From contig NZ_JEMA01000618.1 in NCBI RefSeq assembly GCF_001589285.1, forward strand, positions 1-44,985: a stretch of DNA of 44,985 bases, written 5' to 3'. Below the pieces are notes generated by a model. The model had not been told where the DNA came from and did not search any database. It saw nothing but the letters and a program-made list of their open reading frames with translations. The translations under genes were made by a program, and so were the position numbers. Below, in pieces: positions 26,214 to 34,238 of the stretch. Every line of letters starts with the position of its first letter. Position 1 is the stretch's first letter. The DNA comes from Sorangium cellulosum (lineage in GTDB: Bacteria; Myxococcota_A; Polyangia; Polyangiales; Polyangiaceae).

Positions 26214-27296
26214 GTGCCCCAGCTCCGCCTGAAGCTCCTCGAGCCGCACCGGACGTCGCTCGAGAAGTGCGTCTACTGCCCCAAGCTCTCACGCGCCGCG
26301 TGCCCCGTGTCGAACGTCGAGGCGAACGAGACGGTCACGCCGTGGGGGAAGATGTCGATGGCGTACTTCGCCGGGCGCGGCGACGTGCCCCTCGACGCGC
26401 TGCACGCGGACCCCGCCTGGGCTTGCTCGGGCTGTTACGCGTGCCGCGAGCGCTGCGACCACAAGAACGAGGTGGCCACGGTGCTGACCGACGCGCGCGC
26501 GGAGTTCTTCGCGCGCGGCCTCGCGCCGGAGGGGGCCAGGCGCGCGGCGGAGCGCTTCTGGGCCCGCGAGGACGCCGGTGATGGCGAGCCGGACGCCCGC
26601 GCGGCCGCGTCGGGGGCGGTCCGCGTGCTGGTCGGCTGCGGCTACGTCCGCCACGCGCCGGACGTCGCAGAGGACGCGCTCGACGCGACCGAGGCGCTGA
26701 TCGGCGCCCCCGTCCGCCCGGTGCGCGCCTGCTGCGGGTTGCCGCTCCTGTACGCCGGCGACAGGCCGGGCTTCGAGGCCGCGGCGCGGCGGCTCGCCGC
26801 CGAGGTGGCGGAGGGAGAGCGCTTCGTCGCCGTCGACCCCGGGTGCGCGCGCGCCGTGCGCGTCGAGTACGCGCGCGCCGGCGTGGACGTGAAGGCGCCG
26901 GAGCTGTTCGTCGACCTCGCGGTCGCCTCGCTGGACCGGCTGCAGCGGTCGACGTCGGAGCGGCGGGTGCGCTACCACGACCCTTGCCAGCTCGGGCGCG
27001 GCCTCGATCGCTACGACGCGCCGCGGGAGATCCTCGCCCGCATCACGGGGCGGCCGCCGGAGGAGTTCATCCACCGCCGCGAGCACGCCGACTGCAGCGG
27101 GGGCGGCGGCCTCGTGCCCGCCACGCGCCCCGCCTCGTCTGCCGCCATCGCCGACGGCAGGATCGCGGAGCACCGCGCGCTCGGCGGCGGGCTGCTCGTG
27201 ACCCACTGCGCGCAGAGCCTCCGGCGGTTCAGGTCGCGGGGCGAGCCCGCGGAGGACCTCGCGAGCCTGGTCGCGCGGGCCGTCGCGCCGCGATGA
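26214..27296 (+). CDS. Cysteine-rich Fe-S oxidoreductase (CCG-domain family)
   Basis: A 360-residue protein of the heterodisulfide-reductase/glycolate-oxidase FeS family. Near the N-terminus CVYCPKLSRAACP and CSGCYACRERCDH supply cysteines for iron-sulfur clusters. The first CCG region has VRACCGLP; the second has HDPCQLGRGLDRYDAPREIL and then CSGGGG where the family has CCGGGG, and THCAQS in place of the usual terminal CxxC. So the second site is altered. The GTG start with GGAGAG upstream was chosen. It ends in an ATGA overlap with the next kinase gene, pointing to coupled expression and possibly a redox input to signalling (inference). Confidence 0.85.
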   Translation: MPQLRLKLLEPHRTSLEKCVYCPKLSRAACPVSNVEANETVTPWGKMSMAYFAGRGDVPLDALHADPAWACSGCYACRERCDHKNEVATVLTDARAEFFARGLAPEGARRAAERFWAREDAGDGEPDARAAASGAVRVLVGCGYVRHAPDVAEDALDATEALIGAPVRPVRACCGLPLLYAGDRPGFEAAARRLAAEVAEGERFVAVDPGCARAVRVEYARAGVDVKAPELFVDLAVASLDRLQRSTSERRVRYHDPCQLGRGLDRYDAPREILARITGRPPEEFIHRREHADCSGGGGLVPATRPASSAAIADGRIAEHRALGGGLLVTHCAQSLRRFRSRGEPAEDLASLVARAVAPR

Positions 27297-28972
27297 ACGC
27301 GCCGGCGCCGGCCGTGGACGCTGTGCGCGGCGCCGCGGGCCCGGAGGGGCGCGCGCCGCACAAGCGGCGCACGGTCGCGGGCAGGCTCCTCGCGAGCTAC
27401 CTCGTTGTGCTCGCCGCCTTCGCGCTGACCGTCGGCTGGAGCGTCCAGGCGCTCCGGGCCGCGTCGCGCGACGCCCAGCTCCTGCGCGCCGGGTACGTCC
27501 CGCTGCTGCTCCGCATCGGCGAGGTGCTGGCGGAGCAGAACGTCTTCAACGCCCAGCTCAACCACATCACCGCCGCGAAGAACCCGGGCGACGTGCGCGA
27601 GTGGATCGAGACCGCCCGGCGGACGCGGCCGCTCGCCTTCTCGATCGTCAAGGATGCCGCCCGCGCGCTCGCCGGAGCCGACGAGAAGGCGGCCGGCGGG
27701 GGCGCGGGCGTGGGGCAGGCGGCCGCCTCGTCGGGCGTGCGCCGGTTCAGCGAGGAGATCGCGGCCGAGGTGGCGGCGATCGAGCGGCTCGTGGGGGCGA
27801 GCCCGGAGCGGTTCTCCCAGCTCTTCCAGGCGCTCGCCGTCGGGAACCGCGAGCTCGCCGAGCGCACGCGCGACGAGCTGGTCAAGCGCGAGGTCGAGGG
27901 GGCGCAGCGGCTGCGGGCGATCAAGAGCCGCGTCGAGGAGCAGATGGAGACCCTCACCGTCGAGGCGCGGCGGCGCGAGGAGCGCTCGATGCACCTGCTC
28001 CTCGGGCTGGGCGTGCTGACGCTGCTCGTCGGCGTGATGATGTCGCTGTACGCGCGGCGCGTGCTCGCCCCGCTCACCGCGGTCACGGAGCGGGCGAACG
28101 CGGTCGCGCGCGGCGACCTCACGCCGAAGCAGGTGCTCGCGACGAACGACGAGATCGGCGAGCTCGCGACGACGTTCGAGGACATGGTCGCCGCGATCCG
28201 CCGCGCGCGCGCCGAGCTCGTGAACGCCGAGCGGCTGGCGGCGATCGGGAAGATGGCGGCGCACGTCACGCACGAGATCAGGAACCCGCTGTCGTCGATC
28301 GGGCTCAACCTCGAGCTGCTCGAGGAGGAGGTGGCGCGCGCCTCCGCCGAGGGCACGCCCGACGCGGAGCTCAGGCCCGTGATGAAGGAGTCGGCGCAGC
28401 TCGTCACGGCGATCCGCGCCGAGGTGGATCGCCTGTCGCGCATCGCGGAGCAGTACCTCAGCGTCGCCCGGCGCCCCCGCCCGCGGCTTGTGCCCGAGCG
28501 CGTCGACGACCTGGTGCAGGAGCTCGTGGCGTTCGTGCGGCCCGAGCTCGATCGCGCCGGCGTCGCGGTCCGCGTCGAGGTGGACGAGGCGGGGCCGGAG
28601 ATCCTCCTCGACGAGTCGCAGCTCCGTCAGGCGCTCCTGAACCTGCTCCGCAACGCGCGCGAGGCGATGCCCAAGGGCGGCGAGATCGTGGTGAGCGTGA
28701 GCTTCTCGAGCGGCGCCGCGACCATCGCGGTCGACGACACGGGCCCCGGCGTGCCGGAGGAGCTGCGTGCGTCCATCTTCGACCCGTTCTTCACGACCAA
28801 GCAGCGCGGGACGGGGCTCGGGCTCGCCGTGACGCGCGACATCATCGAGGCGCACGGCGGCACGATCTCGTGCGAGGCGCGCGCGACGGGGGGCACGAGG
28901 TTCCGGATCACGCTGCCCGCCGGCGGCGCGCCGGCCCAGGGCCGCGCCGCGGAGGAGCACGCGGCGCTCTGA
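27293..28972 (+). CDS. Membrane sensor histidine kinase with HAMP domain
   Basis: A 559-residue kinase. Membrane helix 1 is near 30-50 and helix 2 near 233-255, with about 180 helical residues between them as a periplasmic sensor (four-helix type). HAMP follows (RRVLAPLTAVTERANAVARGDLTPKQV). HisKA has THEIRNPLSS with phospho-His 327, the N box is near 450 (NLLRNAREAM), DTGPGVP near 482 and RGTGLGLAV near 505. The HEIRNPL form resembles NtrB/AtoS-type kinases that act with sigma-54 activators, but no regulator is present in the window. Its ATG overlaps the Fe-S gene stop. Confidence 0.93.
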   Translation: MNAPAPAVDAVRGAAGPEGRAPHKRRTVAGRLLASYLVVLAAFALTVGWSVQALRAASRDAQLLRAGYVPLLLRIGEVLAEQNVFNAQLNHITAAKNPGDVREWIETARRTRPLAFSIVKDAARALAGADEKAAGGGAGVGQAAASSGVRRFSEEIAAEVAAIERLVGASPERFSQLFQALAVGNRELAERTRDELVKREVEGAQRLRAIKSRVEEQMETLTVEARRREERSMHLLLGLGVLTLLVGVMMSLYARRVLAPLTAVTERANAVARGDLTPKQVLATNDEIGELATTFEDMVAAIRRARAELVNAERLAAIGKMAAHVTHEIRNPLSSIGLNLELLEEEVARASAEGTPDAELRPVMKESAQLVTAIRAEVDRLSRIAEQYLSVARRPRPRLVPERVDDLVQELVAFVRPELDRAGVAVRVEVDEAGPEILLDESQLRQALLNLLRNAREAMPKGGEIVVSVSFSSGAATIAVDDTGPGVPEELRASIFDPFFTTKQRGTGLGLAVTRDIIEAHGGTISCEARATGGTRFRITLPAGGAPAQGRAAEEHAAL

Positions 28973-29016
28973 GCCGCCGCGGGGCGGATGGACGAGGTCG
29001 CGGCGCTGCGCGCCGG

Positions 29017-30564
29017 CTACCTCGGCGCGTCCAGGTACTCGAGGGCGATCCCCATGAGAAGGAAGCCCACGACGGCGAACAGGATCGCCGCCAGCACGTA
29101 AATGATGGTCCGGAACGTCCGCGCCGGCGGCTGCGCAGGAGGCCGCTGCTCGATCGGCTCTGGACCGCCGGGGCCAGCCAGCCCCGAGCTCACCGAGCCC
29201 ATGCTGGGCCGCGTGGGCTTGTAGATGAGCGTCGGCCCCTGGCTGGTCGACCCGGCCGAGCTGTCCTCGGAGAGGTCCAGGATCCTCGGCGGCCCCGCGG
29301 GTGGGGGCGCGCTCGGGACCGCGAGCTCACTGGCCGCGTTGTTCAGCACCATGGTGCCGTTCGGGCCGGTCCACTGCATGGGCGGCGCGGCCAGCTGTCC
29401 GCCGGCCGCGCCCCCCGCGTACGACGGGCGCTGGTCCTCGGTCTGCGCGAGCGATGGCTCCCCGAAGCCGTGGGCCGCTACATCATGCCCGCTGGCCGAA
29501 CGCGCCACGGTCCCGACCGGCGCCTGCGTCCCTGGATCGGTCTGCGTGCGGATCAGGACGGGGTCGACCAGCGGCTGCAGGTTCTTGAGCGCGCCGGAGG
29601 ACGGGGGCTTGACGGTGTGCGGAGGGACGGGCGTGGCGAGCGCGTTGCCGGCCACGTTGCCGCCGGCCAGGGACGTGCGCGAGCCGCTCATCGGATGGCT
29701 GGAGGGCCTCGCCGGCCGCAGCTCCCGCCACGCGGTGAGCCCCTCGAGCGCGCTCTGGAAGCGGTCGGCGGGCTCGCGCGCCAGCCCCTTCGCGAGGAAC
29801 GCCTCGAGCCGCGGATCGACCGGGCCGTCCATCGCCTCGGCGAGCTTCCGCGCGTCGGCCTTCTGCTTCATCTCGACCATGATGAGCAGGTTGCGCGCCT
29901 GGTAAGGGAGCTGGCCGCTCATCGACTGGTAGATCATCGTGGCGCAGGCGTAGATGTCCGCGCGGTGGTCGACCGTCTTCGCCTTCCCGATCTGCTCGGG
30001 CGGCATGAACGAGAAGGTGCCGAGGCTCTGCCCCATCTCGGTGAGCGTCTCCCCGCCCATCTCCTTCGGCAGCTTGGAGATGCCGAAGTCGAGGATCTTG
30101 ACCCGCGTCGACCCGTCGGGGCGCGGCTCCAGGTACACGTTCGACGGCTTCAGATCGCGGTGGATGATGCCGGCGCGGTGCGCGTCGGCGAGGCCCATCC
30201 AGACCTGCTCGATGATCGGGTGCAGCTCCTCGAAGCCGATCGGCCCCGTCCGCTTCAGGCGGTCGATCAGCGACTCGCCTTCGAGCAGCTCGAACACGAG
30301 CACGATGCCGTGCTCGGGGTCCTCCTCGACGTCGAGGATCTCGGTGACGTGGTCGCTGTTGATCGAGCCCGCCGCCCGCGCCTCGCGCCGGAACCGCTCG
30401 GCGGCGGACGACTTGGCCTTCGAGTCGGCGCGCAGGAGCTTGATCGCCACCTGGCGGCCGGTGCGGATGTTCTCCGCAGCGAACACCTCACCCATGCCGC
30501 CACGTCCGAGCTGGCGGATGATGCGATACCGGTTCGCAACGACGGTTCCAGCTTCGAGCTCCAA
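29017..30564 (-). CDS. Ser/Thr protein kinase with C-terminal membrane anchor
   Basis: A 515-residue Hanks-type kinase. The glycine loop GRGGMGEV is at 20-27, the catalytic Lys at 42 (VAIKLL), HRDLKPSN at 135-142 and DFGIS from 159, with GTFSFMPPEQ as activation segment; all key residues are present. A 200-residue Pro/Ser/Ala linker follows, and a single membrane helix (about 486-508, IIYVLAAILFAVVGFLLMGIA) leaves only a few residues outside. So it is a tail-anchored cytoplasmic kinase without an extracellular sensor. The start is TTG with GAGG upstream. A promoter-like pair lies just before it. Substrates are unknown; acs and another kinase are nearby. Confidence 0.92.
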   Translation of the reverse strand: MELEAGTVVANRYRIIRQLGRGGMGEVFAAENIRTGRQVAIKLLRADSKAKSSAAERFRREARAAGSINSDHVTEILDVEEDPEHGIVLVFELLEGESLIDRLKRTGPIGFEELHPIIEQVWMGLADAHRAGIIHRDLKPSNVYLEPRPDGSTRVKILDFGISKLPKEMGGETLTEMGQSLGTFSFMPPEQIGKAKTVDHRADIYACATMIYQSMSGQLPYQARNLLIMVEMKQKADARKLAEAMDGPVDPRLEAFLAKGLAREPADRFQSALEGLTAWRELRPARPSSHPMSGSRTSLAGGNVAGNALATPVPPHTVKPPSSGALKNLQPLVDPVLIRTQTDPGTQAPVGTVARSASGHDVAAHGFGEPSLAQTEDQRPSYAGGAAGGQLAAPPMQWTGPNGTMVLNNAASELAVPSAPPPAGPPRILDLSEDSSAGSTSQGPTLIYKPTRPSMGSVSSGLAGPGGPEPIEQRPPAQPPARTFRTIIYVLAAILFAVVGFLLMGIALEYLDAPR

Positions 30565-30580
30565 AAGCGCCTCGCCACAG

Positions 30581-30610
30581 ATTATCCCCCGCGCCGATGC
30601 GGCGGATCAA
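30581..30610 (-). promoter_or_regulatory. Possible promoter of the tail-anchored kinase
   Basis: On the minus strand TTGATC (30610-30605) and GATAAT (30586-30581) are 18 bp apart. The -10 matches 5/6. The start would lie about 10 nt before the TTG codon, giving a very short leader that still includes the GAGG element. Confidence 0.4.
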
Positions 30611-30780
30611 ATTCTCCGGCGCGAACGAGGAGATCTGGCCGTCGACCGCAGGCCGCCGGCCGTGAGCCGCCGCCGTCCTGCGCTGGTCGGGGACGGAGAA
30701 AGAGCCGTGGTGCCGAGCTCTTCCATGATTTCGCCGCCACCTCGCTAGCGATCCAGCGCCTCCCCCATCCCGCGCGATGC

Positions 30781-30826
30781 CGCCTCGTCGGTCGCAGGGG
30801 CACGACCGTGCCCCTGCGCCGAGGCG
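30781..30826 (-). terminator. Long hairpin after acs
   Basis: An 11-bp perfect stem (30793-30803 with 30808-30818, loop GACC) sits inside an outer 7-bp stem (CGCCTCG 30781-30787 with CGAGGCG 30820-30826). It begins five bases after the acs stop on the minus strand. There is no T run, as in many GC-rich genomes. Confidence 0.65.
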
Positions 30827-30830
30827 AGGG

Positions 30831-32798
30831 TCACTCGTCTTCCTGCTGCCGGAGCTTCGCCACGACGCTCAGATCCTCCAGCGTCGATGTGTCGCCGGTC
30901 ATCTCCCGGCCCGCGGCGACGTCCTTCAGCAGCCGGCGCATGATCTTGCCGCTGCGGGTCTTCGGCAGCGCGTCCGCGAAGCGGATCGCGTCGGGGCGCG
31001 CGAACTTGCCGATTTCCTTGGCCACGTGCTCGGCGAGCTTGCCCTGGAGCTCCGGCCCGGCCGCGAACCCCGGCCGGAGCGAGACGAAGACCACGAGCGC
31101 CTGCCCCTTGAGATCGTCCGGGCGGCCGACAGCGGCCGCCTCTGCGACAGCGGGGTGAGAGACGAGCGCGCTCTCGATCTCGGCCGTGCCGATGCGGTGG
31201 CCGGCCACGTTCAGCACGTCGTCGATGCGCCCGACGACCCAGTAATAGCCGTCCTCGTCGCGGCGCGCGCCGTCGCCCGTGAAATAGCAGCCCTCGACGT
31301 CGCTGAAATACTGCTTGCGGAAGCGCTCGTCGTCGCCCCACACGGTGCGCAGGATCGACGGCCACGGCTTCTTCAGGACGAGCAGCCCGCCCTCGCCGGC
31401 GGCCACCGGCTTGCCGTCCTTCGTCACGACCTCGGGCACGACGCCGAAGATCGGCAGCCCGGTCGACCCCGGCTTCGCGTGCACCGCGCCGGGCAGCGTG
31501 GTCATCATGATCGCCCCGGTTTCCGTCTGCCACCAGGTGTCCACGATCGGGCAGCGGCCGCCGCCGATGGTCCGGTGGTACCAGATCCACGCCTCGGGGT
31601 TGATCGGCTCGCCGACCGAGCCGAGGAGCCGCAGGCTCGAGAGATCGCTCTTTGCGGGCCACTCGTCCCCCTGCCGCATGAAGGCGCGGATGGCCGTGGG
31701 GGCGGTGTAGAGGATGGTCACCCCGTGCTTCTCGATCAGCCGCCAGAAGCGACCCCAGTCGGGGAAGTTCGGCGCGCCCTCGTACATGAGGCACGTCGCG
31801 CCGTTCGAGAGCGGGCCGTAGACGATGTAGCTGTGCCCCGTCACCCAGCCGACGTCGGCGGTGCACCAGTAGACGTCGTCGTCGCGCAGGTCGAAGACGT
31901 ACTTCGTCGTGACGTGCACGTTGACCAGGTAGCCCGCGGTCGTGTGGAGCACCCCCTTGGGTTTGCCGGTCGAGCCGCTCGTGTAGAGGATGAACAGCGG
32001 GTGCTCGGCGTCGACGATGGTCGGCTCGCAGGAGGGCGAGGCCTGGGCGAGCAGGTCGTGCCAGTAGACGTCGCGGCCCTCCTTCATCTGCACCTCGCAG
32101 CGCTCGCTGCCGAGGTGCTGGTACACGATGACGTGCGTCGCGCTCTTCGCCTCCGGCTGCGCGAGCGCCCTGTCGACGGTCGCCTTGAGCGGCACGACCT
32201 GCCCGCGCCGGTACGCGCCGTCCTGCGTGATGACGAGCTTGGCCTGGCTGTCGTGGATGCGGTCGCGGAGGGCGTCCGCGGCGAAGCCGCCGAAGACCAC
32301 GGTGTGGACCGCGCCGAGCCGGGCGCAGGCGAGCATCGCGACGGCGACCTCGGGGACCATGCCCATGTAGATCGCGACCCGGTCGCCCTTCTCGATGCCG
32401 AGCCGCTTGAGCGCGTTCGCGAGCAGCAGCGTCTCGCGGTGGAGCTGGGCGTAGGTGAGCGTGCGCGTGGCGCCGTGCTCGCCCTCCCAGATGATCGCTG
32501 CCTTGTTCTTGGTGGCCGTCGTCAGGTGTCGATCGAGGCAGCTCTCGGTGACGTTGAGCGTCGCGCCGAGGAACCACTTCACGTGCGGCAGGGACCAGTC
32601 GCTGGTCGTGGTCCACGGCGTGCGGAACACGAGGTCGCCCGCCTCGCGGCGCCAGAACGCGTCCGGCTGCTCGATGCTCTCGCGGTAGAGCGCCTCGTAG
32701 GTCTCCCGCGCGCCGACGCGCGCACGACGCGAGAACTCGGCCGGCGGCTCGAACCGGCGCGTCTCCTTGAGCAACGACGTGATGGCATCTTGCGACAT
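30831..32798 (-). CDS. acs: Acetyl-CoA synthetase
   Basis: A 655-residue AMP-forming ligase that activates acetate with ATP and Co[14 protein letters not shown] (about 270-282) is the phosphate-binding loop, [10 protein letters not shown] the adenine region, [21 protein letters not shown] the hinge, and [11 protein letters not shown] carries the catalytic Lys (about 618) that is acetylated in other bacteria. The length is that of the family. The ATG at 32798 has AAGGGG five nt upstream; a GTG two codons earlier would overlap that site. Two near-identical palindromic repeats lie just upstream. Confidence 0.95.
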   Translation of the reverse strand: MSQDAITSLLKETRRFEPPAEFSRRARVGARETYEALYRESIEQPDAFWRREAGDLVFRTPWTTTSDWSLPHVKWFLGATLNVTESCLDRHLTTATKNKAAIIWEGEHGATRTLTYAQLHRETLLLANALKRLGIEKGDRVAIYMGMVPEVAVAMLACARLGAVHTVVFGGFAADALRDRIHDSQAKLVITQDGAYRRGQVVPLKATVDRALAQPEAKSATHVIVYQHLGSERCEVQMKEGRDVYWHDLLAQASPSCEPTIVDAEHPLFILYTSGSTGKPKGVLHTTAGYLVNVHVTTKYVFDLRDDDVYWCTADVGWVTGHSYIVYGPLSNGATCLMYEGAPNFPDWGRFWRLIEKHGVTILYTAPTAIRAFMRQGDEWPAKSDLSSLRLLGSVGEPINPEAWIWYHRTIGGGRCPIVDTWWQTETGAIMMTTLPGAVHAKPGSTGLPIFGVVPEVVTKDGKPVAAGEGGLLVLKKPWPSILRTVWGDDERFRKQYFSDVEGCYFTGDGARRDEDGYYWVVGRIDDVLNVAGHRIGTAEIESALVSHPAVAEAAAVGRPDDLKGQALVVFVSLRPGFAAGPELQGKLAEHVAKEIGKFARPDAIRFADALPKTRSGKIMRRLLKDVAAGREMTGDTSTLEDLSVVAKLRQQEDE

Positions 32799-32809
32799 GG
32801 TCACCCCTT

Positions 32810-32871
32810 GAGGGGACGGCGAGCGCCGATCCCCGGCCTACGTTGGAGGGGACGGCGAAGGCCGATCCCCG
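32810..32871. repeat. Two 26-bp palindromic direct repeats upstream of acs
   Basis: Copies at 32810-32835 and 32846-32871 differ at two bases and are offset by 36 bp. Each is an imperfect palindrome (GGGGAcGGC ... GCCgatCCCC), able to form a hairpin in RNA or bind a dimeric protein. They lie 12-73 bp before the acs ATG. Confidence 0.6.
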
Positions 32872-32998
32872 ACCCATGTTCCTCGATGGAAAGATCGGCG
32901 AACCATCTCCGACTCCCCGCGAGGGGGTGCGAGAATACATCCGCCGAGCGGCAGAACAAGGAGGGAACGAGCGACCCGTCGAGCCCGGTGCGGCCCGA

Positions 32999-34231
32999 TC
33001 ACCAGAACGCGTAGCCGGCGTGCAGGCTGCCGCCGAGATGCAGCAGCACGGAGGAGTAGAGCGGGGGGCCGTCTTCGCCCTGCTCGTAGTCGATGCCGCG
33101 CGACGACTGGAAGTAGCTGTCCAGCGAGAACCCGAGGAGCACGCCGTCGAGGTCGAGCTCGACCCCTACCTCGGAGAAGACGAACGCGTTCACCCCCGAG
33201 GCGGGGCGGCACCGGCCGCCACAGATGTCCCCGTCCGTCGTGCCGACGTTGTGGAACCGCACCTCGTCATAGGTGAGGCCGCCGCCGATGGAGCCCACGA
33301 ACCGCCAGGTCTGCCCGGGGGTCATCAACCGGACATTCAGCCCGAGGCGCGTCGAGCCGAGCGTGTAGCTGGCGTTCTGGTAGGCAGTGTCGTCCGATTC
33401 GATGTTGATGTTCGCGTACTGGAGCATCAGGTCGAACGCCGCAGGGGTGTTCACCCGGTACCCGACCCGGATCGAGCCGGCGCCGCCGCTGTTCGCCTCC
33501 GGCTCCGGGAATGCTCGAGGATGGCCGAGCGGCCAGAGCAGCGACGCCGCGCCGATCACGTAGTAGCCCTGCGGCGCCAGCGAGAGGGGCACCGGCCGCG
33601 GCGCTGGCGGGGGCGGCGGCGGCGTGAACGGCTCCGTGTCCGGAGGCGCGGCCGGCCGCTCCGGTGCCAGCGACAGCTTCACCCGCTTGCCGCGCTCGCC
33701 GCTCACCACCGTGACGCTCTGCTCGGCGCCCACGTGACCTTCGGCGCGCGCGCCGATGCGGTGCACCCCGGGCCCGAGCTCCACGACCCGCGTCCCGGAC
33801 GACGAGGGGGGGTGCTCCTGGCCGTCGATGATCAGCGTCGCGCTCTGCGGGCTGAGCTCGATCGTCACCTGGGCGAGCAGCGCGCGCATCTCCTCGATGG
33901 CGCCGCGCGCCGTCTTCTCGTCGCTCTCGTCCATCGTGTCGCGGTGCTGCGCGAGCGCGCGCTCGAGCGCCGCGATCGCCCGCGGGTAGTTGAAGAGGGC
34001 CTTCTCGGCGAGCGCGATGTTGAACAGCGGGCTGGCCTTCGGCTTCTCCTTGTAGGCCGCCTCGAACTCGGCGATCGCCGCCGGGTAGTTCCGGTCCTGG
34101 AACAGCTTGATGCCGTTCGCCATGTGCTGCCGGTACGGCTCGACCTGCGCGAGCGCCGGCGAGAGCTGCAGGGCCAGGCCGAGCGTCGCGGCGCAGAGCG
34201 CGAGCGGGAGTCGTCCGTGGGATCGGCCCAA
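32999..34231 (-). CDS. Outer-membrane-type protein with TPR and PEGA-like parts
   Basis: A 410-residue exported protein. The signal peptide ends ALA-Q near residue 28. TPR-like helices follow (GIKLFQDRNYPAAIAEFEAAYKEKPKASPLFNIALAEKAL), then a PEGA-like beta unit (ATLIIDGQEHPP to GHVGAEQSVTVVSGE), a Pro linker, and a C-terminal half of alternating strands ending in GYAFW, a typical terminal aromatic of outer-membrane beta-barrels. The TTG start follows a GAGG element that contains the stop of the upstream kinase region, only 7 nt away. The two proteins likely form one envelope signalling unit. Confidence 0.8.
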   Translation of the reverse strand: MGRSHGRLPLALCAATLGLALQLSPALAQVEPYRQHMANGIKLFQDRNYPAAIAEFEAAYKEKPKASPLFNIALAEKALFNYPRAIAALERALAQHRDTMDESDEKTARGAIEEMRALLAQVTIELSPQSATLIIDGQEHPPSSSGTRVVELGPGVHRIGARAEGHVGAEQSVTVVSGERGKRVKLSLAPERPAAPPDTEPFTPPPPPPAPRPVPLSLAPQGYYVIGAASLLWPLGHPRAFPEPEANSGGAGSIRVGYRVNTPAAFDLMLQYANINIESDDTAYQNASYTLGSTRLGLNVRLMTPGQTWRFVGSIGGGLTYDEVRFHNVGTTDGDICGGRCRPASGVNAFVFSEVGVELDLDGVLLGFSLDSYFQSSRGIDYEQGEDGPPLYSSVLLHLGGSLHAGYAFW

Positions 34232-34238
34232 ACCCGCC

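Noticed and set aside
27601-31158. A very long open frame of about 1185 codons across the kinase genes
   Set aside because: It is a GC-rich shadow frame made almost entirely of Arg, Ala and Gly, crosses genes on both strands, and shows no domain; the true genes are clear in other frames.
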